NCBI RefSeq assembly: GCF_040095835.1
Contig: NZ_JBBMFT010000001.1
Span: 1-64,000 of the forward strand
Reading direction: 5' to 3'
Source of the DNA: Flavonifractor hominis
GTDB lineage: Bacteria; Bacillota; Clostridia; Oscillospirales; Oscillospiraceae
DNA length: 64,000 bases
The stretch's first letter is position 1; every line of letters begins with the position of its first letter. Shown in pieces: positions 8,194 to 17,198 of this stretch. Made by a program: the position numbers and the translations under genes. The notes under the pieces were generated by a model that was given only the letters and a program-made list of their open reading frames with translations, was not told where the DNA came from and did not search any database.

Positions 8194-9477
8194 ATGGCCG
8201 CAAAGATGCTATACACCGTGATCGTTGCCGACGATGAAGATGAACTGAGAGAAGCGGTATGCACCATGATCCCCTGGGAGGAGTACGGTTTCTGCCTGGT
8301 GGGAAGTGCCAGCAACGGATTGGATGCCCTGCAGTTGGTGGAAAAACATGAACCGGACCTGCTGCTCACGGATATCCGGATGCCATTCATTTCCGGAATT
8401 GAGTTGGCCAGGCAGGTACGGGAGGTACGGCCGGCCACCAACATCGCGTTTTTGAGCGGTTATGATGATTTTGAGTACGCCAAACAGGCCATCCAGTACA
8501 ACATCATCAGCTACATGCTCAAGCCCCTGACACTGGAGGGACTGGGGGCCGAGCTGCGTACCATCCGTCAGAAGATCGATGCTCGGTTTGCCATGTTCCG
8601 GCAGGCAGCGCCGGGAGGCGACGGGCAGGACACGAAGGCGGCCATGCTGATGCCGCTGGTGTTGGATGAATACGCCGAGCCGGAGGGGGAGGCCAGGGTG
8701 GAGGCCTATGCCCGGCAGTGTGGTCTGCTGCGAGATCTGCAGGACAGACCTTGCTACACCGTTATGGTATCCACCCTGTTGAAGGAGGACGGGGGCAACT
8801 GTACCGCGCCCTCTTTTGTGGCGCCGGTGGACCGTCTGGCCTGCAAATATCTGCGCAGTGTCAGCTTCTTTGCCTCTGGAAAGGTCATTTCAGTGCTGCT
8901 CGGCAATCCGTCGGACTTTGAAGAGTATTTGCACATTCTGGCTGATGAGATCCCGCAAATGGCCGCCCGGGTATTGGGTGTGTGCTGCCGCATTGGGGTC
9001 AGTCGTATGGTACGGTCGCTGACCGCATTGCACGATGCCTATCGGGAGGCCATGGAGGCCCTTCGGCAGGGGGACCGGAGTGAGGGGGGGCCACAATTTA
9101 TTCGGGATCTGACCCCTGCGGTCAAGGGAGGCAGCCTGCTGTGCAGACGGGCGTTGGATGCACTGGATCAGCACTATATGAACGCCAACCTCTCTCTCGT
9201 GTCTCTGAGCGGCATGCTGGATGTCAGCCCGAATCACTTGAGTGCCTGTATCAAAAAATATACTGGCGAGACCTTTATCAATATCCTGATCCGCAAGCGC
9301 ATGGAGGCGGCGCGGGAACTGTTGGTTACCACCCCGCTTCGGATCCAGGAGGTCGCCCAGCGGTGCGGCTATACCGATCAGCATTATTTTAGCTACTGTT
9401 TTAAAAAGTACTGCGGTGAATCGCCCAATGCCATGCGGCGCAGGCTGGATGTGGAGAAAGTGGGGGAGGGGCTGTGA
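8194..9477 (+). CDS. Response regulator with AraC-type DNA-binding domain (YesN-like)
   Basis: A 427-residue cytoplasmic regulator. Residues about 5-125 are a receiver domain: acidic pocket VADDEDE, phospho-acceptor Asp in LLLTDIRMPFISG, and the conserved Lys in MLKPLTL. The C-terminal 100 residues carry two helix-turn-helix units of the AraC family (SLVSLSGMLDVSPNHLSACI and IQEVAQRCGYTDQHYFSYCF). The middle is the variable linker usual in this class. AAAGGA lies upstream of ATG 8194; ATG 8206 is possible. The stop overlaps the kinase start by four bases. It probably activates the galactose transporter and gal genes downstream; that target is inference from position. Confidence 0.93.
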   Translation: MAAKMLYTVIVADDEDELREAVCTMIPWEEYGFCLVGSASNGLDALQLVEKHEPDLLLTDIRMPFISGIELARQVREVRPATNIAFLSGYDDFEYAKQAIQYNIISYMLKPLTLEGLGAELRTIRQKIDARFAMFRQAAPGGDGQDTKAAMLMPLVLDEYAEPEGEARVEAYARQCGLLRDLQDRPCYTVMVSTLLKEDGGNCTAPSFVAPVDRLACKYLRSVSFFASGKVISVLLGNPSDFEEYLHILADEIPQMAARVLGVCCRIGVSRMVRSLTALHDAYREAMEALRQGDRSEGGPQFIRDLTPAVKGGSLLCRRALDALDQHYMNANLSLVSLSGMLDVSPNHLSACIKKYTGETFINILIRKRMEAARELLVTTPLRIQEVAQRCGYTDQHYFSYCFKKYCGESPNAMRRRLDVEKVGEGL

Positions 9478-11192
9478 AAGGGAATGTTTCCCGAACAGGG
9501 CTGCGCATTACCACCATCTTGGTTTCCATGGTGGTAGGGATGGCTGCGGTTATTCTGTGCTGCTGTATTTTCCTGTTTCTCAACCGCTACCGCAGCGCCA
9601 TGGTACAGAGCGCTCGTACCACCAGTGCTCAGGCTGTGTCTCAGGTGTCCAACACGGTGGGAAATTATTTGAATGATATGAATCAGGCCATGGAGTTGGT
9701 GGAGCGCTCCATGTCAGAGAGTGCGGACAGTCGGGACAAGCTGCTGTCCGCCTTTTTGAACTTTCGGCCCGACGTGGTGGCGGTGACCAGTTATTCCATA
9801 GAGGGCACGCTTTTGGATTGCTGGGCCACCAAACGGGAGCCCAGGGAGCAGATCTTTCAGAATCTCTCCTTTGATTTGGAGAGAGCCCGTGCTTCAGAGG
9901 GGCCTTACATGACGGCACCTCATGTGACAACTCTGTTTGAGGGCTACTATCCCTGGGTGGTGACCATGACAGCGCCGCTGTCCGGAGAGGGAGAAGCGGC
10001 ATGGGTATCCCTGGATCTGAGCTTTTCCGGGATCTCCAGTTACATCAACAACGTCAGCATTGGCCAGCGGGGCTATTGCTTTCTTATGGACAAAGACGGT
10101 GGTATCGTATATCACCCTCAGCAGCAGCTGCTGTATGCGGGATTGAAGAAGGAAGATACCGCCTCCCTGGCGGGTATGGAAGATGGAGCTTACGCCGATG
10201 ACACGGTGATCTATTGTATCACCGGTGTAGCGGGCAGTGACTGGCGGGTGGTGGGCGTCAGCTATGTGGATGAGCTGGTCAACCGAAATGTATGGGAGAT
10301 GCTCCGGCTATCCGTTTTGCTGGCGGCGGTGGTGCTGGCAGCGGCTCTTCTGACCAGCTGGCTGCTCTCCAGTTTGCTGGGCCGCCCCCTGCAGGGACTG
10401 GCGGCGGCTATGGAGAGCTTTGAAACCGATGCCGACCGCTTTACCTACCGACCGGTGGGCGGGACCCGGGAAGTACAGGAGCTTTCGGATTCCTTTGGCC
10501 ATATGGTGCTGCGGATCCAGCAGCTTATGTCCACGGTCCGGGAGGAGGAGGTCAATCTGCGCAAGACGGAGCTGAAAGCTCTACAGGCTCAGATCAATCC
10601 TCATTTCCTGTACAATACGCTGGATTCCATTGCCTGGATGTGTGAACAAGGGCGCAATGCGGATGCGGTCAAAATGGTGCACGCTCTGGCCAGGCTGTTC
10701 CGGATCAGCATCAGTAAAGGACATGAGCTGATTCCTATTGCCAAAGAGATCGAACACGCCGAGAGTTATCTTCAGATCCAGAAATACCGCTACAAAAATC
10801 AATTTACCTATACCTTTGACGTGGATCCGGAATGCCTGGACTACTACTGCAACAAGATCACGTTGCAGCCTATCATTGAGAATGCCATCAACCACGGCCT
10901 GGATCTGCTGGTAGAGGAGGGGGAGATTCGGGTAAAGGTATGTCAGGAGGAAGCGGACATCGTATTTTTTGTCCAGGACAATGGCGTGGGCATGAGCCAG
11001 GAACAGCTGCGTTCCATCCTGCAGCATGATCCCAGGGACCGGACCGGTATTGGAATCAAAAACGTCAACGACCGCCTCAAGATTTATTTTGGCGGACGTT
11101 ATGGGCTGCGTATTACCAGTGAACCGGATGTGGGTACCTGTGTGGAGATCCGCATGCCGAAGATACGGGAGGGTGACTATGAGGCAAAGTAA
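9474..11192 (+). CDS. Sensor histidine kinase, YesM/LytS type
   Basis: A 572-residue membrane kinase starting at GTG inside the regulator's stop (GTGA overlap). Order of parts: TM helix at about residues 15-35, extracellular sensor region with Cache-like features to about residue 270, second TM helix, HAMP linker, His_kinase domain with phospho-acceptor His377 in INPHFLYNTLDSIAWM, then a HATPase with N box (PIIENAINHGLD) and G box (VQDNGVGM). It phosphorylates the regulator encoded just upstream. It overlaps the following sugar-binding lipoprotein gene by 14 bases, so the signal may reach it through that protein. Confidence 0.93.
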   Translation: MKGNVSRTGLRITTILVSMVVGMAAVILCCCIFLFLNRYRSAMVQSARTTSAQAVSQVSNTVGNYLNDMNQAMELVERSMSESADSRDKLLSAFLNFRPDVVAVTSYSIEGTLLDCWATKREPREQIFQNLSFDLERARASEGPYMTAPHVTTLFEGYYPWVVTMTAPLSGEGEAAWVSLDLSFSGISSYINNVSIGQRGYCFLMDKDGGIVYHPQQQLLYAGLKKEDTASLAGMEDGAYADDTVIYCITGVAGSDWRVVGVSYVDELVNRNVWEMLRLSVLLAAVVLAAALLTSWLLSSLLGRPLQGLAAAMESFETDADRFTYRPVGGTREVQELSDSFGHMVLRIQQLMSTVREEEVNLRKTELKALQAQINPHFLYNTLDSIAWMCEQGRNADAVKMVHALARLFRISISKGHELIPIAKEIEHAESYLQIQKYRYKNQFTYTFDVDPECLDYYCNKITLQPIIENAINHGLDLLVEEGEIRVKVCQEEADIVFFVQDNGVGMSQEQLRSILQHDPRDRTGIGIKNVNDRLKIYFGGRYGLRITSEPDVGTCVEIRMPKIREGDYEAK

Positions 11193-12147
11193 AAACATAG
11201 TCCTCAGCGCAGTACTGCTGAGTCTTATGCTGTGCGGATGTGCTGGAGATGAGCCCTCGACCCAGCAGCATACGGTGGCGCTGGTAGCCAAGTCAACGCA
11301 GACGGAATTCTGGCTCTCGGTTTTTGCCGGAGCCGAGACCGCCGCAGCGGAGTACAATTTAAAGCTCACCATCATCGGTCCGGAGACGGAAGAGGATTAT
11401 GAAACCCAGAACCAGATGGTTGCGGAGGCGGCGCAATCCGGTGCGGAGGCGATCGTATTTTCCGCCATCGACTACGAGAACAACGCAGCTGCCATTGACG
11501 CGGCGGCCCGGGAAGGCGTAAAGATCGTGGCCATTGACAGCAGCGTGGATTCCGATATGGTGAGTACCTACATCGGCACGGATAACTACGCAGCAGGCCG
11601 GATGGCGGCGCAGGCGGCACTGGAACGGGTAGAGGGTCCGCTGCATGTTGGAATTGTCAATTATGACATCAGCAGTGCCAACGGTCAGGAACGGGAGCGG
11701 GGAGCGGTAGACGCGTTTTATGAGAGCGGACGGGCCGAGATTGTGGCTGTGATAAATACTCTGGCGGAAGCCAGCCATGCTCAGACGGATACGGTATCCC
11801 TTCTGACACAGTTTCCCGAAATCGATGTGCTTCTGGCATTCAATGAGCCCACCAGTGTAGGGGCCGCCCAGGCTGTGGCTGAACTGGGGGACTCTGAGCG
11901 TGTCTTTCTGGTAGGCTTTGACTCCAATGTGGTCACCGTTGATGCGTTGCAGGAAGGTGCTGTGGACGCACTGGTGGTGCAGAATCCATACGCCATGGGC
12001 TATCTTGGTGTGGAGAGCGCCTATAAGCTTCTGACCGGACAGGAAGGCGAGTTGGAGGCAACCGTGGATACCTCTACCAAGATTGTGGACCGGGAGAATC
12101 TGTTCAGTATAGACAGTCAGAAAGCGCTGTTTGCCTTTGAACAGTAG
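11179..12147 (+). CDS. Sugar-binding lipoprotein associated with the sensor kinase
   Basis: A 322-residue lipoprotein. The signal peptide ends in a lipobox (LCGC, Cys near residue 20), followed by a type I periplasmic-binding fold of the ribose/galactose-binding family (HTVALVAKSTQTEFW, IVAIDSSVDSDMVSTYIGTD, VFLVGFDSN). The start at 11179 is set by the lipoprotein signal and lies inside the kinase gene (14-base overlap), so translation is coupled. No permease or ATPase sits with this protein. Because a second, separate binding protein (MglB) precedes the transporter, this one is more likely the sensor subunit of the two-component system. Ligand probably galactose or a related sugar, inferred from the neighbours. 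Confidence 0.9.
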   Translation: MRQSKNIVLSAVLLSLMLCGCAGDEPSTQQHTVALVAKSTQTEFWLSVFAGAETAAAEYNLKLTIIGPETEEDYETQNQMVAEAAQSGAEAIVFSAIDYENNAAAIDAAAREGVKIVAIDSSVDSDMVSTYIGTDNYAAGRMAAQAALERVEGPLHVGIVNYDISSANGQERERGAVDAFYESGRAEIVAVINTLAEASHAQTDTVSLLTQFPEIDVLLAFNEPTSVGAAQAVAELGDSERVFLVGFDSNVVTVDALQEGAVDALVVQNPYAMGYLGVESAYKLLTGQEGELEATVDTSTKIVDRENLFSIDSQKALFAFEQ

Positions 12148-12226
12148 AAGTTGGTCAAAATGAATAAAAAGTACGTCCTATAATTTTATAGATTGTTCTG
12201 TTCGCATAATAATTTGCCCTTCTTTC

Positions 12227-12249
12227 GGTGAATTTTCACCTTGTTTTTC
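12227..12249 (+). promoter_or_regulatory. Palindrome with T tract upstream of mglB
   Basis: GGTGAATTTTCACC is a perfect 14-bp palindrome followed by TTGTTTTT. It could be a weak terminator after the sensor operon or an operator for mglB. The 187-base gap (12148-12334) holds no gene and no promoter I can place with confidence. Confidence 0.35.
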
Positions 12250-12334
12250 CAAATCAATTCTTCTAGAATGAACTTGAACGGATGGGTCAAAGTAAGGTGA
12301 TCTATTCAAATTGCGAGGAAAAAGGAGAATCGAT

Positions 12335-13636
12335 ATGAAAAAGAAGGTACTTGCATTGACGCTGTCAGCCACGCTGGCGCTGAGCCTGGTTGCCTGCTCT
12401 GCGACCACGGATTCTACCCCTTCCGACGCTCAGGGAAGCAGCAGCGGCGGCAGCGAGACGACCACAGTTGCCAACAAGGATAAGCCCCTGGTCTGGTTTA
12501 ACCGCCAGCCTTCCAACAGCTCCACCGGCGAGTTGGACATGACCGCGCTGAGCTTCAATGAAGACACCTACTATGTGGGATTCGACGCCAACCAGGGCGC
12601 CGAGCTGCAGGGTACCATGATTCTGGACTACATCACCAAGGCCATTGAGAGCGGCGCTGAGATCGACCGCAACGGCGATGGCGTCATCGGCTATGTTCTG
12701 GCCATTGGCGATATCGGCCACAACGACTCGATCGCCCGCACCCGCGGCGTCCGTGCCGCTTTGGGTACTGCTGTGGAGACGGACGACGTCATTGACAGCA
12801 CCCCTGTAGGAACCAATGTGGACGGTACCTCCACCTTTGTAAAGGACGGTACTCTGGAAATCAACGGAAAGACCTACACCGTTCGTGAGCTGGCCTCTCA
12901 GGAGATGAAGAACTCCGCCGGCGCCACGTGGGATGCCGCTACCGCCGGCAACGCCATCGCTACCTGGGCCTCCTCCTTCGGTGATCAGATCGATATCGTG
13001 GCCTCCAACAACGATGGCATGGGCATGTCCATGTTCAATGCCTGGTCCAAGGCCAACGAGGTCCCCACCTTCGGCTATGACGCCAACTCCGACGCGGTTG
13101 CCGCCATCGCGGAAGGCTACGGTGGCACCATCAGCCAGCATGCTGACGTGCAGGCCTATCTGACGCTGCGTGTGCTGCGCAATGCTCTGGACGGTGTGGA
13201 CATCGACACCGGCATCGGCACCGAGGATGACGCGGGTAATGTGCTGGGCAGCGACGTGTTCTACTATGACGAGGCTTCCCGCTCCTACTACGCACTGAAT
13301 GTGGCGGTTACAGCGGAAAACTATCAGGACTTCATGGATTCTACGGTGACCTATGCTCCTGTTTCCAACCAGCTGGATGCCACCGCTCATCCCACCAAGA
13401 ATGTGTGGCTGAACATCTATAACTCTGCCGATAACTTCCTGGGTTCCACTTATCAGCCTCTGCTGCAGAAGTATGATGATCTGCTGAACCTGAACGTGGA
13501 GTATATCGCCGGTGATGGTCAGACGGAGTCCAACATTACCAACCGTCTGAGCAACCCCAGCGCCTATGACGCTTTCGCCATCAATATGGTGAAGACCGAC
13601 AACGCCGCCTCTTACACCGGCCTGCTGAGCCAGTGA
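12335..13636 (+). CDS. mglB: Galactose/methyl-galactoside-binding lipoprotein
   Basis: A 433-residue lipoprotein. Lipobox LVAC (Cys near residue 24) is followed by a Ser/Gly/Thr linker and a type I sugar-binding fold. Features typical of galactose-binding proteins are present: the Ca2+-loop-like DRNGDGVIGYV near residue 117, and the ligand segments FGYDANSDAVAAI and SNNDGMGMSM. It captures galactose outside the membrane and delivers it to MglAC, encoded next. AAAGGAG lies upstream of ATG 12335, which fits the signal peptide better than an in-frame ATG at 12311. The intergenic gap to mglA is filled with stem-loops, which usually raises expression of the binding protein over the membrane parts. 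Confidence 0.93.
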   Translation: MKKKVLALTLSATLALSLVACSATTDSTPSDAQGSSSGGSETTTVANKDKPLVWFNRQPSNSSTGELDMTALSFNEDTYYVGFDANQGAELQGTMILDYITKAIESGAEIDRNGDGVIGYVLAIGDIGHNDSIARTRGVRAALGTAVETDDVIDSTPVGTNVDGTSTFVKDGTLEINGKTYTVRELASQEMKNSAGATWDAATAGNAIATWASSFGDQIDIVASNNDGMGMSMFNAWSKANEVPTFGYDANSDAVAAIAEGYGGTISQHADVQAYLTLRVLRNALDGVDIDTGIGTEDDAGNVLGSDVFYYDEASRSYYALNVAVTAENYQDFMDSTVTYAPVSNQLDATAHPTKNVWLNIYNSADNFLGSTYQPLLQKYDDLLNLNVEYIAGDGQTESNITNRLSNPSAYDAFAINMVKTDNAASYTGLLSQ

Positions 13637-13642
13637 TTGGGC

Positions 13643-13753
13643 GGGATGTCTTAGACATCCGTTAAGAAATAACCGTATGCTGTTAGGGAGAAGGAATTCT
13701 CCGTTCGGGAGAAAACACATCCCGTTCGGGAGGAGGAATTCTCCCTAACAGCA
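13643..13753 (+). promoter_or_regulatory. Nested stem-loops between mglB and mglA
   Basis: GGATGTC-TTA-GACATCC (13643-13659) is followed by a 15-bp stem with arms 13678-13692 and 13739-13753 that encloses two small hairpins, both built around CGTTCGGGA. There is no T tract, so mRNA stabilisation or partial attenuation is more likely than full termination. Confidence 0.7.
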
Positions 13754-13825
13754 GTTAACTTGGAAAATCCGGCAGGATCAGGCTTTTCGCTGAAACTGCT
13801 AGTATGCATAACGGGAGTAACAAGA

Positions 13826-15334
13826 ATGGCAGATGCGAAAGATGATATTGTCCTGTCAATCCGCGGCATGAGTAAGTCCTTTGGCCGGAACCGGGTACTG
13901 GATCACATCAATCTGGACATAAAACGCGGCACAGTCATGGGACTGATGGGTGAAAACGGCGCGGGCAAGTCGACGATGATGAAGTGTTTGTTCGGTACTT
14001 ATCAGAAGGACGAGGGAAAGATTTTCTTAAACGGCAAGGAAATCAGCTTCTCTGGTCCCAAAGACGCTCTGGAAAACGGGATCGCCATGGTGCACCAGGA
14101 ACTGAATCAGTGCCTGGAGCGGAATGTGATCGATAACCTTTTCCTTGGACGGTATCCGACCAACTCCGCCGGTGTTGTGGACGAAGGCAGGATGAAGAAA
14201 AAAGCGTCCGAGCTGTTCCGTAAGCTCGGAATGACCGTCAATCTAACTCAGCCCATGCGGAATATGTCGGTTTCGCAGCGGCAGATGTGTGAGATTGCCA
14301 AAGCAATTTCCTACAATTCTCAGGTGATCGTTCTTGATGAGCCGACTTCCTCCCTGACGGTGCAGGAAGTAAACAAGCTCTTTGAGATGATGCGGATGCT
14401 GAAAGAACAGGGCATCGCGCTCATCTACATTTCTCATAAGATGGATGAGATCTTTGAGATCTGCGATGAGATCTCGGTGCTCCGGGACGGCAATCTGGTT
14501 ATGACCAAGCCGTCGAAAGAGACCAATATGAACGAGCTGATTACCGCCATGGTGGGCCGTTCTCTGGAGAGCCGCTTCCCGCCGGTGGACAATCAGCCGG
14601 GAGAGACGATTTTGTCCGTTCAGCATCTCTCTACCAAGTTTGCCCCTCATCTGCAGGATATCTCCTTTGATGTGAGGGAAGGAGAGATTTTTGGCCTGTA
14701 CGGCCTGGTAGGTGCCGGGCGCACCGAGCTGTTGGAAACGATTTTTGGCGTGCGTACCAGAGCGGCTGGGCGTGTCTATTTTAAAGACAGGCTGATGAAT
14801 TTCGGCAACGCCAAGGAAGCGATTGAGCATGGCTTTGCCATGATCACGGAGGAACGCAAGGCCAACGGACTGTTCCTAAAATGTGACCTCACCTTTAATA
14901 CTACGATTGCGAATTTGAAACAGTATAAGGCCGGCGTGGCGCTGTCCACACCCAAGATGGTCAAGGCGACAAATAAGGAAATCAAGGTCATGCATACCAA
15001 ATGCATGGGGCCTGATGATATGATTACCAGTCTATCCGGCGGCAATCAGCAAAAGGTCATCTTCGGCAAGTGGCTGGAACGGGAACCCCAGGTCTTTATG
15101 ATGGATGAGCCAACCCGCGGCATTGATGTGGGAGCCAAGTATGAGATCTACGAACTGATCATCCAAATGGCGAAACAGGGCAAGACCATCATCGTGGTTT
15201 CCTCTGAGATGCCTGAGATCCTGGGTATTACCAACCGCATCGGCGTGATGTCCAATGGACACCTGTCCGGTATCGTGAACACCAAAGAGACCAATCAGGA
15301 AGAACTTTTGCGTCTTAGCGCAAAATACCTGTAA
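13826..15334 (+). CDS. mglA: Galactose ABC transporter, duplicated ATPase subunit
   Basis: A 502-residue protein with two ABC domains, the form used by ribose/galactose importers. Domain 1: Walker A GENGAGKST (about residue 45), signature NMSVSQRQM, Walker B VIVLDEPTSSL. Domain 2: degenerate Walker A region GLVGAGRTELL, signature SLSGGNQQKV, Walker B FMMDEPTRGID. The start at 13826 (MADAKDDIVLS) is preceded by GGGAG; an in-frame ATG at 13760 lies against the stem-loop region and would add residues foreign to the family. It powers uptake through MglC, 16 bases downstream. Confidence 0.95.
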   Translation: MADAKDDIVLSIRGMSKSFGRNRVLDHINLDIKRGTVMGLMGENGAGKSTMMKCLFGTYQKDEGKIFLNGKEISFSGPKDALENGIAMVHQELNQCLERNVIDNLFLGRYPTNSAGVVDEGRMKKKASELFRKLGMTVNLTQPMRNMSVSQRQMCEIAKAISYNSQVIVLDEPTSSLTVQEVNKLFEMMRMLKEQGIALIYISHKMDEIFEICDEISVLRDGNLVMTKPSKETNMNELITAMVGRSLESRFPPVDNQPGETILSVQHLSTKFAPHLQDISFDVREGEIFGLYGLVGAGRTELLETIFGVRTRAAGRVYFKDRLMNFGNAKEAIEHGFAMITEERKANGLFLKCDLTFNTTIANLKQYKAGVALSTPKMVKATNKEIKVMHTKCMGPDDMITSLSGGNQQKVIFGKWLEREPQVFMMDEPTRGIDVGAKYEIYELIIQMAKQGKTIIVVSSEMPEILGITNRIGVMSNGHLSGIVNTKETNQEELLRLSAKYL

Positions 15335-15350
15335 GTAGGAGAAAACGCTT

Positions 15351-17012
15351 ATGGTAGCAAATAACACAAAAATTCTTACGGCTGAGCAGGAAGCGCAGCT
15401 CCGGCAGCCTATCGATGAATATGTCGGTGCCATTCAGGAGAAGGTCAACGCTTTGCGGGCGGATGGTACCGACAAGGTCATTGAGATTCAGAATACAATT
15501 GACGCTTTGAAACGGGACCGTATTTATACGGCACAGGAGAAGGCGGAAAAACTCCAGGCACTGACCAAGGAGCTGGAAACAGCCAAAGCGGTGGAGAGCA
15601 AGAACAAAGACCAGATCGCAAAGCTGATTTCTGACGCGGAAAGCTATCTGAAAGCCCATTTCAACACGGACTATTATCAGTCGGTGGTGGCCAGCTGCAG
15701 GGAAGAAAAGGTGCTCGCCGAACAAAATTATCAGGCAGCAGTGGCTCAGCTGGAGAAAGAGCACCAGGCTACGGTATCCAAGCTGAGTGATCCGCGTGAG
15801 ATCAAGGACGAGAAGTATGTCCACAAGAACCGTCTGTTTGATGCCAAGATGCAGCGGACAAAGGCCCTTCAGGAGGTCAAGGACCGGCAGCACGCAGCCT
15901 TTGATCATAAGTACCATCTGATCGATCTGCTGCGCATGTCCAAGTTCACCTTTGGTGAAGCCATGGCACAGAAGTGGGAGAACTACAAGTATACGTTCAA
16001 TCGACGGGACTTCCTGCTGAAGAACGGCCTGTATATTGCCATCATCATCATTTTTGTCGCGCTTTGTATCATCACACCTATTATAAAAGGGCCGAATGTA
16101 CAGCTGCTGACCGTGAACAACGTGTTGAACATCCTGCAGCAGGCCTCGCCCAGAATGTTCCTGGCCCTCGGTGTGGCCGGACTCATCCTGCTGGCCGGTA
16201 CGGACCTGTCCATTGGACGTATGGTGGGCATGGGTATGACGGCGGCCACCATTATCATGCACCAGGGTGCTAATACCGGTTCGGTGTTCGGCCATGTTTT
16301 TGATTTCACCGGTGTGCCGGTGATCGGACGGGTGATTTTGGCTTTGGTGGTGTGCATCGTACTGTGTACCATCTTTACGACCATCGCCGGATTCTTTACG
16401 GCTAAATTTAAAATGCACCCCTTCATTTCCACCATGGCCAACATGCTGGTGATCTTTGGATTGGTGACCTACTCTACCAAAGGCGTCTCCTTTGGTGCCA
16501 TCGACTCCAGAATCCCCAATATGATCATTCCCCGGATCAACAATTTCCCCACCATCATCCTGTGGGCGGTGGCGGCAGTCGTTGTTGTGTGGTTCATCTG
16601 GAACAAGACGACCTTTGGTAAGAACCTGTATGCAGTAGGCGGGAATCCGGAGGCGGCTTCTGTTTCCGGTATCTCCGTTTTCTGGGTTACGGTAGGCGCT
16701 TTTATCATGGCCGGTATCCTGTATGGATTTGGCTCTTGGCTGGAGTGCCTGCGTATGTTCGGTTCCGGCTCCGCGGCATACGGCCAGGGCTGGGAGATGG
16801 ACGCCATCGCAGCCTGCGTGGTGGGCGGCATCTCCTTTACCGGCGGCATCGGTAAGATCTCCGGTGTCGTGGTGGGTGTGTTTATCTTTACTGCTCTGAC
16901 GTATTCTCTTACCACGCTTGGTATTGATACCAACCTGCAGTTCGTGTTCTCCGGCATCATTATTCTGGTTGCCGTTATGCTGGACTGCCTGAAGTACGTG
17001 CAGAAGAAGTAA
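15351..17012 (+). CDS. mglC: Galactose ABC transporter permease with N-terminal coiled-coil extension
   Basis: A 553-residue protein. The last 335 or so residues (from about 218) are a normal MglC/RbsC-type permease with multiple TM helices and the conserved segments LALGVAGLILLAGTDLSIG, YAVGGNPEAASVSGI and ACVVGGISFTGGIG. Standard MglC is about 335 residues. The first 217 residues are extra: highly charged, Glu/Lys/Gln/Ala-rich and predicted by eye to be coiled coil (for example KAEKLQALTKELETAKAVES), ending in a basic stretch just before TM1, so the extension should be cytoplasmic. No internal ribosome-binding site with ATG suggests a shorter start. The extension could contact MglA or a regulator; that is speculation. 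Confidence 0.93.
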   Translation: MVANNTKILTAEQEAQLRQPIDEYVGAIQEKVNALRADGTDKVIEIQNTIDALKRDRIYTAQEKAEKLQALTKELETAKAVESKNKDQIAKLISDAESYLKAHFNTDYYQSVVASCREEKVLAEQNYQAAVAQLEKEHQATVSKLSDPREIKDEKYVHKNRLFDAKMQRTKALQEVKDRQHAAFDHKYHLIDLLRMSKFTFGEAMAQKWENYKYTFNRRDFLLKNGLYIAIIIIFVALCIITPIIKGPNVQLLTVNNVLNILQQASPRMFLALGVAGLILLAGTDLSIGRMVGMGMTAATIIMHQGANTGSVFGHVFDFTGVPVIGRVILALVVCIVLCTIFTTIAGFFTAKFKMHPFISTMANMLVIFGLVTYSTKGVSFGAIDSRIPNMIIPRINNFPTIILWAVAAVVVVWFIWNKTTFGKNLYAVGGNPEAASVSGISVFWVTVGAFIMAGILYGFGSWLECLRMFGSGSAAYGQGWEMDAIAACVVGGISFTGGIGKISGVVVGVFIFTALTYSLTTLGIDTNLQFVFSGIIILVAVMLDCLKYVQKK

Positions 17013-17030
17013 AAACGTTCAGATGGAGCG

Positions 17031-17086
17031 GAAAGTCGCTGCAAGGCCAAGGCGTTAGATCCGCCTGCCTTGCGGCGACTTTTCTT
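17031..17086 (+). terminator. Terminator of the mgl operon
   Basis: A long imperfect stem (AAAGTCGCTGCAAGGC with its near-complement) precedes TTTTCTTT. Confidence 0.8.
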
Positions 17087-17110
17087 TGATTCTCAAGGCG
17101 TAAAGAGCAC

Positions 17111-17139
17111 TTTTCATTCGATGGACAATATGCTATGAT
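17111..17139 (+). promoter_or_regulatory. Promoter of galK
   Basis: TTTTCA-N17-TATGAT with extended -10 (TGC before TATGAT), 59 bases before the galK start. Confidence 0.6.
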
Positions 17140-17198
17140 GAAACAAAAAGCCTCTGGATATACCGGCGGCGGTGTGCTGGGGCGGAAAAGGGAAGTGG

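Noticed and set aside
13700..13735. CGTTCGGGA repeats as a start of a CRISPR array
   Set aside because: There are only two short copies inside hairpins, with no regular spacers. No CRISPR array was seen anywhere in the window.
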